A DNA stretch of 64,000 nucleotides from Phallusia mammillata. Lineage: Eukaryota > Chordata > Ascidiacea > Phlebobranchia > Ascidiidae. The notes beneath the pieces are model-generated. The model did not search any database and was not told where the DNA came from. It worked only from the letters and a program-made list of their open reading frames with translations. The DNA lies in assembly GCA_003260075.1 (NCBI GenBank), contig QLIY01000319.1:83338-147337 (forward strand), written 5' to 3'. The position numbers were made by a program, and so were the translations under genes. Every line of letters begins with the position of its first letter. Position 1 is the first letter of the stretch. This document shows positions 58,101-64,000 of the stretch, piece after piece.

Positions 58101-61036
58101 TCTTGGTGGTTCATGGAGGGCTTAAAGCACCTTTATCAACTTCTACCAAAAGTTGGAATAAAAGTGGGTTGTCAATGTTCATGTAGATCATTTGAAATCA
58201 GATACGCCAAGGCATTTTGCATGCTTTAGTTGTGGTAAAGTTTTAATTTTAGTTTGTGTGGTAGATTTAGATTGTGGGTGTGTCACACTCAGTGGTGGGA
58301 TTTAGACGGTTCGCACAGGTTCTATAGAACCGTTTCACCAAAATTTATGAGATCATTGAACTGGTTTGCAATACTGGTTACTGTCAATGGACTTTTTATA
58401 ACAAAACCGACTGAAAAATATGACTTTTGTGATAGAACCGGCTGACCAAAAATTTGAATCCCACCACTGGTCACACTGCATGTAATTTATTTAATTTGCA
58501 TGTGAATGTTTGTGTCAAATTTGTTGAGTGCACATTATGGTTTGTTCAATTCACATAATCAGTCATGTCAATAACCATTTTCATTGGTTTAGATGAATTG
58601 TACACCTTTCTCAACAACAGCAAAAGCTTTAAAAAACTGTGAACTGTGCAAACACATGCACAAATACTAGACCAGGGGTGGGCAAACTACAGCCCGCGGG
58701 CCGCANNNNNNNNNNNNNNNNNNNNNNNNNNNNNNNNNNNNNNNNNNNNNNNNNNNNNNNNNNNNNNNNNNNNNNNNNNNNNNNNNNNNNNNNNNNNNNN
58801 NNNNNNNNNNNNNNNNNNNNNNNNNNNNNNNNNNNNNNNNNNNNNNNNNNNNNNNNNNNNNNNNNNNNNNNNNNNNNNNNNNNNNNNNNNNNNNNNNNNN
58901 NNNNNNNNNNNNNNNNNNNNNNNNNNNNNNNNNNNNNNNNNNNNNNNNNNNNNNNNNNNNNNNNNNNNNNNNNNNNNNNNNNNNNNNNNNNNNNNNNNNN
59001 NNNNNNNNNNNNNNNNNNNNNNNNNNNNNNNNNNNNNNNNNNNNNNNNNNNNNNNNNNNNNNNNNNNNNNNNNNNNNNNNNNNNNNNNNNNNNNNNNNNN
59101 NNNNNNNNNNNNNNNNNNNNNNNNNNNNNNNNNNNNNNNNNNNNNNNNNNNNNNNNNNNNNNNNNNNNNNNNNNNNNNNNNNNNNNNNNNNNNNNNNNNN
59201 NNNNNNNNNNNNNNNNNNNNNNNNNNNNNNNNNNNNNNNNNNNNNNNNNNNNNNNNNNNNNNNNNNNNNNNNNNNNNNNNNNNNNNNNNNNNNNNNNNNN
59301 NNNNNNNNNNNNNNNNNNNNNNNNNNNNNNNNNNNNNNNNNNNNNNNNNNNNNNNNNNNNNNNNNNNNNCATCTACGTGCTGAATAGACGATTTGCAGAA
59401 TGAGCAATTTTAACAACGATTTAGTTTTTGGGTAATTTGTTACGGCGTGGAATAAAAGTAAAAACAATTTACGGTTTCAAACGGACATTAAACACGCCTA
59501 TAAAATCGTTACCCGCACAACAACTAAAGATGGATACAAAAGGAACTTATTAACAAAAACACGTAGTGCAGCCTATGTTGCAATAAATGCCTCTTTGTTT
59601 AAAAAAATACAATTGATGCGTTTCAAACAATGCTTGCACGATCAATGGAGTGGCAACAAACGTAATTGTATTTTGCTGGAAACATACTATGTTAATATTT
59701 TGGGTTACTATGCGGCCCCCTGAAATTTAGAACGTTTGAATGCGGCCCTTGTACTGAAAAGTTTGCCCACCCCTGTACTAGACCAACAGTTGTTATTGCA
59801 TTCAGTTTCAAAACAACTATAGTTTGTTGTTGTTAAAGCTCTCTGAATCATATGAATCACTCATGCACTGCAGAAAACCTCACAATCACATGAAGATGAC
59901 AATGAAACGGAAACCAATGGAGACAATGGGGGTTGGGGCAATTCAGGCTGGGATGCCGACATACTGGAAACCCCACAGGATAATAATGGATCAGCTGACA
60001 AAAAGACTGAAGATGATTGGTCAAATGGTTGGCAAGATGAAGGGTTTGGTAAGCAACCACACTTGAAAATGTTTGGGTCTTTGTTGTTCCACAAATAGAT
60101 AGGTTAGTGTATTACTTGGTTGCTATTATTACAGACCCCACCCCAAGTGTCAACAAGCCATCAAATGCGTTTTCTGCCCAAACAGTGCAGTCTGATTTAA
60201 CACCAGCTAGCACTTACAACTGGAATCAAACTGAAAGCAAAGCACAGAAGGATCCAGAAGAGGATTTTTTTAATGAATTTGCTCCCAAACCGAAAAAGGT
60301 TTGTGCTGCCAGATACCTGAAAGTTGTTTAACATAAAATTACTTTTTTAAAATTACTGAGTGACTTGAACTTAAATCAAGTCACAAGTAACTCGACCTAG
60401 TTCAATACTTAACAAACAATAATTTTGCTGTGTAAGGTGTGCTTCGTGAATAAACGTTCAATCTCCGTACTTTTAGAGAAGTTGTTACAAAATTACAGAT
60501 GCAGTTGTTGTTGATATTATAAATTACACAATGTTTGTTTGACTTCCTAGACCTTGGGTCAGAAGAATCGCTCCCAAGCCAAGACAAAACCTGTGAACAA
60601 GATGCCTGTGAAAAAGACATCACCCAAGCCCAGCACTGATTTTGATGCAGGTTGGGAAGATGATAGTTGGAATGACAACTCATGGGGCGATGATCAAGGT
60701 AAGGAAAAAGAATTATGCATGTGTTGTCCTTTGGAGCAAGAAAAAGAATTCAATTTAGCACATGCGATAGAAAGACAGATAAGTTTTCATTCCGGCTCAT
60801 CCACCGTTTATTCACACCTTAAAATCGCCCTAGCCTAATTTAAATGACTAAGTCTAATTATTGGTGTATCGTTCTTTTATATTTGTAATACTCGCATTTC
60901 CGGTTCAGGAGTTTCAAAAGCTGACAAGGCCAAGCAAGAACGCGAGGAGAGAAGAAAACAAAGACAGAAGCAACCGGAAGAAAAAAGATCAGCCAAAGCG
61001 GGGCCGAAGAAGCTGGGCGCCAGAAAATGTGACTGA
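52111..61036 (+). CDS. SCYL1: SCYL1, N-terminal kinase-like (pseudokinase) COPI-associated protein
   Basis: Golgi/ERGIC pseudokinase acting in COPI retrograde traffic. Nineteen constant exons: 52111-52227, 52603-52736, 52827-52950, 53022-53118, 53385-53520, 53583-53673, 53910-54065, 54127-54285, 54539-54679, 54971-55051, 55151-55306, 55444-55575, 55834-55966, 56644-56769, 57018-57184, 59874-60048, 60135-60298, 60551-60698, 60909-61036, giving 854 aa; a symmetric exon at 57909-58037 would make 897. The start MWSFFSRDP matches human MWFFARDP. The kinase-like domain lacks catalytic motifs: HNNV stands where HRD is expected and GGIDY where DFG is. HEAT repeats follow ([20 protein letters not shown]). 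The Asp/Trp-rich acidic tail ends in a coiled basic segment, KKLGARKCD. Human SCYL1 ends RKLD, which binds COPI; RKCD keeps the basic pair and the terminal Asp. A poly(A) signal is at 61124-61129. Confidence 0.95.
52296..52552. mobile_element. hAT-like MITE, 257 bp, GC-rich
   Basis: Ends CCAGTCTGCATAGCATGGC and, on the other strand, CCAGTCTGCAGAGTGTGGC, with exact 8-bp duplication GAACTGAG at 52288-52295 and 52553-52560. The interior repeats the motif GCGTGCA about seven times. It occupies SCYL1 intron 1. Confidence 0.87.
54868..54906. repeat. 12-bp perfect inverted repeat
   Basis: CTAAACACAGCA at 54868-54879 and its reverse complement at 54895-54906, with a 15-nt loop, in a SCYL1 intron. 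No family is recognised. Confidence 0.7.
56121..56523. mobile_element. hAT-like MITE, 403 bp, with 8-bp TSD
   Basis: Ends TAGGGATGGGCCGAGC and, on the other strand, TAGGGATGTGCCAAAAC. The duplication CCATATAC is exact (56113-56120, 56524-56531). Inside, TGCTCGGTGCTCG recurs near both ends as subterminal repeats. It lies in a SCYL1 intron. Confidence 0.88.
57909..58037 (+). CDS. SCYL1: Candidate cassette exon of SCYL1 (43 codons)
   Basis: 129 nt open in phase 0-0 between a TTCCAG acceptor and a CAG|GTATTC donor, on the SCYL1 strand between exons ending 57184 and starting 59874, which are themselves phase 0. It encodes a basic segment starting [19 protein letters not shown] and ending [13 protein letters not shown] know no counterpart in vertebrate SCYL1, whose acidic Trp/Asp tail continues directly. 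Including or skipping it keeps the frame. It could also be a fortuitous frame. Confidence 0.45.
58290..58469. mobile_element. hAT-type MITE, CAGTGGTGGG family, copy 2
   Basis: 180 bp, ends CAGTGGTGGGATTTAG and CAGTGGTGGGATTCAAAT (other strand), exact 8-bp duplication GTCACACT at 58282-58289 and 58470-58477. It lies in opposite orientation to copy 1 at 50354-50533, in a SCYL1 intron. Confidence 0.92.
58673..59775. mobile_element. hAT-type element containing the assembly gap
   Basis: The left end CAGGGGTGGGCAAACTAC and right end (other strand) CAGGGGTGGGCAAACTTT are classic hAT termini, and the duplication TACTAGAC is exact at 58665-58672 and 59776-59783. The interior is partly unknown (58706-59369 are N). 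Visible parts (TGCGGCCC repeats at the right) have no transposase frame, so whether it is autonomous cannot be told. It sits in a SCYL1 intron. Confidence 0.9.
58706..59369. other. Assembly gap (N run)
   Basis: 664 N. It is wholly inside the hAT element, which probably caused the break because the family is repeated elsewhere. Its true length may differ. Confidence 0.99.
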
Positions 61037-61123
61037 CCCTGTGGTCAAAGGTCAAATTGTTCTCTGCAAAATGGCAGGGGTCGCATCACTTCCAGGGGTA
61101 ACAATTGTTCGGAAATAGAAAAG

Positions 61124-61129
61124 AATAAA
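61124..61129 (+). terminator. Poly(A) signal AATAAA of SCYL1
   Basis: AATAAA 88 nt after the SCYL1 stop codon, followed by T-rich sequence. Confidence 0.7.
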
Positions 61130-62138
61130 ATATCCGCTTTTTTATTCAAGTGACAGCGCCAGGGTACGCTCCTTTGTTAGTATTGCTTTTTATATTATTT
61201 ACAACAAGTTTGCGTTGTTGTTTTTGGTGCACTATTAGACACAACATTATTTCTGTTACCTTCGCTGCTTTATCACATCTGAATATTGTCAACTGTCCTT
61301 GCGAGAACATATGTCCATTGTACCGACTTTTGAGCCCATGAAAAAAATATTAAAAAATCCCTATGTGTTATGTTGGCTAACTTATAACCCTGACTCGTTT
61401 TAAATATTACAACATATGTTTTGTTCGGTAGAAGAATTGCGGTTTGGACTCGCAAACGTGTACTGTGCACCGAGGTTTCTTTTCGCGTCATATTAGTTTT
61501 ACCACACTGGAGTTCGATAGACAATCGGTGCGTTCCATATCCTGAAGGTTTCGACGCAATTTTAGACACAACAAACCTGGAAATATCTTGGTTGTGATAA
61601 ATCCACTTTACCAGTGATTCTCCTTTTACTATCCTCAGAACGTTTGAATTAACGAACATAGCAGCCCTTGGTAACTTCTAGTGAAGCTGTTGGAAAATGG
61701 TTTAAAGCTTCTGGTGGCCTTAACGAACCCTTTACTCGAGAACAGCTAACCCAACTTTTTTTTTGTATTGATGATATTTTATCGTGCAATAAATTGCCAT
61801 AGTGGCTCACTTAGTCACTTGCTACAGATTGACAATACTCGATTACATTTGAAGGAAAAAGTTTCTCTAATACAAATCCTCGTGTTCGGGCAGAATCAAT
61901 TTTGACCAGAAAACAAGCACTGAACACACACAACCTCTTTAAAGCTTGTTTTAAAAATCCCGATAAGCTTCAGAAAGCATGAATTGGTTTAAAAAAGTTT
62001 AACCGATGGAAGCAACGCAGAAATCAATACGGACACAACACTGAATTGGAATGTGCTCTTAATACCACATGTCAAGAAACAAACAAACCTTCAGTTTAAA
62101 ATATGCAAGTAGCATGTTATATCAGCCATTGATACGAA
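61130..62138. other. Convergent region between SCYL1 and the secreted gene pair
   Basis: It contains a minus-strand open frame (61273-61659, listed separately). The rest, 61680-62138, shows no reliable gene; it should include the 3' UTR of the minus-strand gene starting at 63015. Confidence 0.45.
61273..61659 (-). CDS. Possible exon with weak REJ-like resemblance
   Basis: A 128-codon open frame with ATG at 61659, just after an in-frame TAG. The part LRVQTAILLPNKTYVVIFKT recalls the 'L..PAG.L.PGKTYVF.L' pattern of REJ/PKD-type extracellular domains, preceded by HRLSIELQCGKTNMTRKET. This is a single-motif impression. No flanking exon could be assembled, and the C-terminal third looks like intron. 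It may be a decayed exon or chance. Confidence 0.2.
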   Translation of the reverse strand: MFVNSNVLRIVKGESLVKWIYHNQDISRFVVSKIASKPSGYGTHRLSIELQCGKTNMTRKETSVHSTRLRVQTAILLPNKTYVVIFKTSQGYKLANITHRDFLIFFSWAQKSVQWTYVLARTVDNIQM

Positions 62139-63015
62139 TTAGTTGCTAACTGGAAGTCCTTTGCAGTAGTTCAACCCTTGAACAACTAAAAAGAGCGTTT
62201 TTATAAAATAAAGAACTAAAGCAACCTGTGTAGGCAAAATTACCTTTATCTGTGTTGCACGTTGTGGTAATTTCGACACCATTTGTCAACCAAGACCGAA
62301 ACCAAATTTTGTCCAAACAATATTTCTGAAATACAAAATGCGTTGAATTGATGTGCGCTTTCACATATCCATACCATAAAACTTAGTGCCGTTAAATGTT
62401 AAATGCACTTTGCGGTAATATACACATTTTTTAAAGATAGTCAGTTGAATTGAGTTCCCTATGTAATCGAAAACATGGCGACAAGAACGCACAAAGCCGG
62501 AAATAATTGGGCGCAGCGTTTAAACTTTGGGCGTCAAAAAGTCGAGGGCACAATCGGGGGATGCTATAGAAAAGCGCTGCAGCTACTTCCTATTATGAAG
62601 CCTTAGGTGCTGTGCTAAGTTTGCTTTACTGTACAAACCTTCACGAATAAGATACATGTTAGATAAGAGGCCAAACAACCGTATTTTTTAAAACATACCG
62701 TTTTAGTCCCTGTTGGTGATGTGCTGGTTTTTGAGTAGTACATTCGGAACAAGTATCCCTCGACCAACTGAAGAAAAACTCGATTTTTATGTTTGTCACT
62801 CGGTTAACTTGACTCGGTTAACGTGCTCTCACCTGTTTAGTGGAACAAAGCAATCGTTTTTTCTGAAATGGAAATGATATGCCCTTGGCCATCAACAACT
62901 GGAAACTCAGTGAATTTGTTGGGTTAAACCTGGCTTCAGATCCGAGCATTGCACCACCATTAGGTAGCAAACCAACAACCAAACAACAAATCCAAATGAC
63001 AACCTTGTGCATCAT
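62139..63015 (-). CDS. Small secreted protein, tandem copy 1 (123 aa)
   Basis: Four exons on the minus strand: 62833-63015, 62699-62767, 62244-62325 and 62139-62176, phases 0, 0, 1. The product starts MMHKVVIWICCLVVGLLPNG, a good signal peptide, so it is probably exported. The mature part has LLCSTKQLVEGYLFRMYYSK, then KYCLDKIWFRSWLTNGVEI, then TTTCNTDKGLNYCKGLPVSN at the end. QLVEG resembles the QxVxG inhibitory loop of cystatins, and hydrophobic strands follow as in cystatins, but the cysteine spacing and the missing PW loop make the family uncertain. It is paralogous to the gene ending at 63464, with identical exon lengths for exons 2-4. Function unknown. Confidence 0.8.
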
Positions 63016-63463
63016 TTCTAATAGCTAATGCCTAAACCAAAGTTTGTATTAAAGACTGTGTGAAACTCAGGTTAGGCTCAAAACAGCTGTGAACCACAAC
63101 CGCCGCCTCTACTAGATAGTGAACTGCATCAAATTCAGCAGAGATATGTAAATATTAGCCACTTTTTTCACATACACATAGCGCTTGTGGTTGGTGTCCA
63201 CGAGTTTGCGGAGATATTCTGAGATCGGCAATGCAAGCGTTTCTGTAAAGGTTTTCTTAACACCATATTCAACAGTATATTATAAACATGCTGCTTGTCG
63301 TCGATGACTACCAACACGTTTGCGTTTGCGTAGACAAAAAGCAAAGATCGACTGATATGTTTTTTATTGTGGGAGATTACCAAAATGGCGGGAAAATTGA
63401 CAAACAAATCATTTGTTCAAAACATACAAGCAACACCAGTATGCAATATCGGTCCTTTACGAA
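63016..63463. other. Spacer between the two tandem secreted genes
   Basis: About 450 bp holding the 5' flank of copy 1 and the 3' flank of copy 2. No further exon is recognised. Confidence 0.5.
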
Positions 63464-64000
63464 TTAGCTGGTAACTGGAAGTCCGTTGCAGTCGTCCAAC
63501 CCTTCAGCAACTGAAAAAAAACAAACATTTACAAGTAATAAGAAAACTAATAGCAATCTATGTAGCCGAAATTTTTGTTTACCTTGGTCTGTGTTGCACT
63601 CGGTGTCAACTGTGATGGATTTTTGCAACCAAGACCGAATCCAAACTTTGTCTATGCAGTTTTCCTACGAAGCAAGTCAATTGATGCGTGTTTAATGCAA
63701 ATCCAATAACTTATTAAATGTATTCGAATGAAATAAACATTTCCCATAAGTTTTCTATATTCTTACATTTGTAGTTCCTGTTGAAGTTGTGCTGGTTTTT
63801 GAGTAGTAAAATCGGAACATATTTCCCTGGACCACCTGTGTTAGAGAAGGCCAATTTACTTATTTTTCACCAAATACGTTAATTGCACATACTTGTTCAG
63901 TGGAACAACGCAGTTGGTGCTGTCTGAACGGAAGCGATATGCTGTTTTCGTCCAACATATTTTGCCAGGGAAGGAAATTTGTGTCCTTATTGGGATCAAA
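63464..64000 (-). CDS. Small secreted protein, tandem copy 2, 5' end cut by window
   Basis: Four exons: 63893 to beyond 64000, 63767-63835 (69 nt), 63583-63664 (82 nt) and 63464-63501 (38 nt), the same lengths and phases as copy 1. The visible product includes LPFRQHQLRCSTEQVVQGNM, RFYYSKTSTTSTGTTN, ENCIDKVWIRSWLQKS and ends GLDDCNGLPVTS. QVVQG is even closer to the cystatin QVVxG loop than copy 1. The signal peptide and start are beyond the right edge. The copies differ at many residues but keep the cysteines and YYSKTST, so this is a real, not recent, duplication. Confidence 0.78.

Noticed and set aside
58629-59467. Long frames of about 250 codons on both strands
   Set aside because: They are artefacts of reading through the N gap as open sequence.

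Overview
The window is nuclear DNA from an invertebrate chordate, almost certainly a solitary ascidian of the Ciona type. The reasons are short, intron-rich genes in AT-rich DNA with GT..AG introns, deuterostome orthologues (OTUD5, group I PAK, a CAPN5/6-type calpain, SCYL1), and two posterior Hox genes, Hox12-like and Hox13-like, sitting among unrelated genes. From general knowledge, Ciona carries Hox12 and Hox13 on a different chromosome from its other Hox genes. The species call is inference. Exon models were built by hand from reading frame, splice consensus, phase and remembered family sequences. No search was run.

Layout. 510-2139 (-): 5' part of OTUD5, cut by the left edge. 4076-8333 (+): an 11-exon gene I do not recognise (554 aa). 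9646-14353 (+): p21-activated kinase (540 aa, 13 exons). 17503-26371 (-): CAPN5/6-type calpain (643 aa, 15 coding exons) that has lost its catalytic cysteine. 26.4-34.5 kb: no recognisable gene. 34475-36605 (-): Hox12 (484 aa, 3 exons) with a 22-glycine run encoded by a pure G tract. 36.6-42.7 kb: the Hox12/Hox13 head-to-head intergenic region. 42678-49732 (+): Hox13 (288 aa, 3 exons). 52111-61036 (+): SCYL1 pseudokinase (854 aa, or 897 aa with a candidate cassette exon). 62139-64000 (-): two tandem paralogous genes for a small secreted cysteine-containing protein, the second cut by the right edge.

Overlay. At least eight short elements with hAT-like terminal inverted repeats lie in introns or flanks; seven have exact 8-bp target-site duplications. 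One encloses the assembly gap at 58706-59369. There are also tRNA-derived SINE-like pieces, a degenerate hammerhead-ribozyme-like insertion in a PAK intron, and four C homopolymers of 43-67 nt, all on the + strand, confined to the Hox neighbourhood.

The genes do not form one pathway. The points most worth following are the calpain with a Ser-Ser-Ser active-site segment, the divergent Hox pair with its homopolymer tracts and an unexplained open frame between them, and the tandem secreted genes. I did not find a convincing multi-gene novel system.
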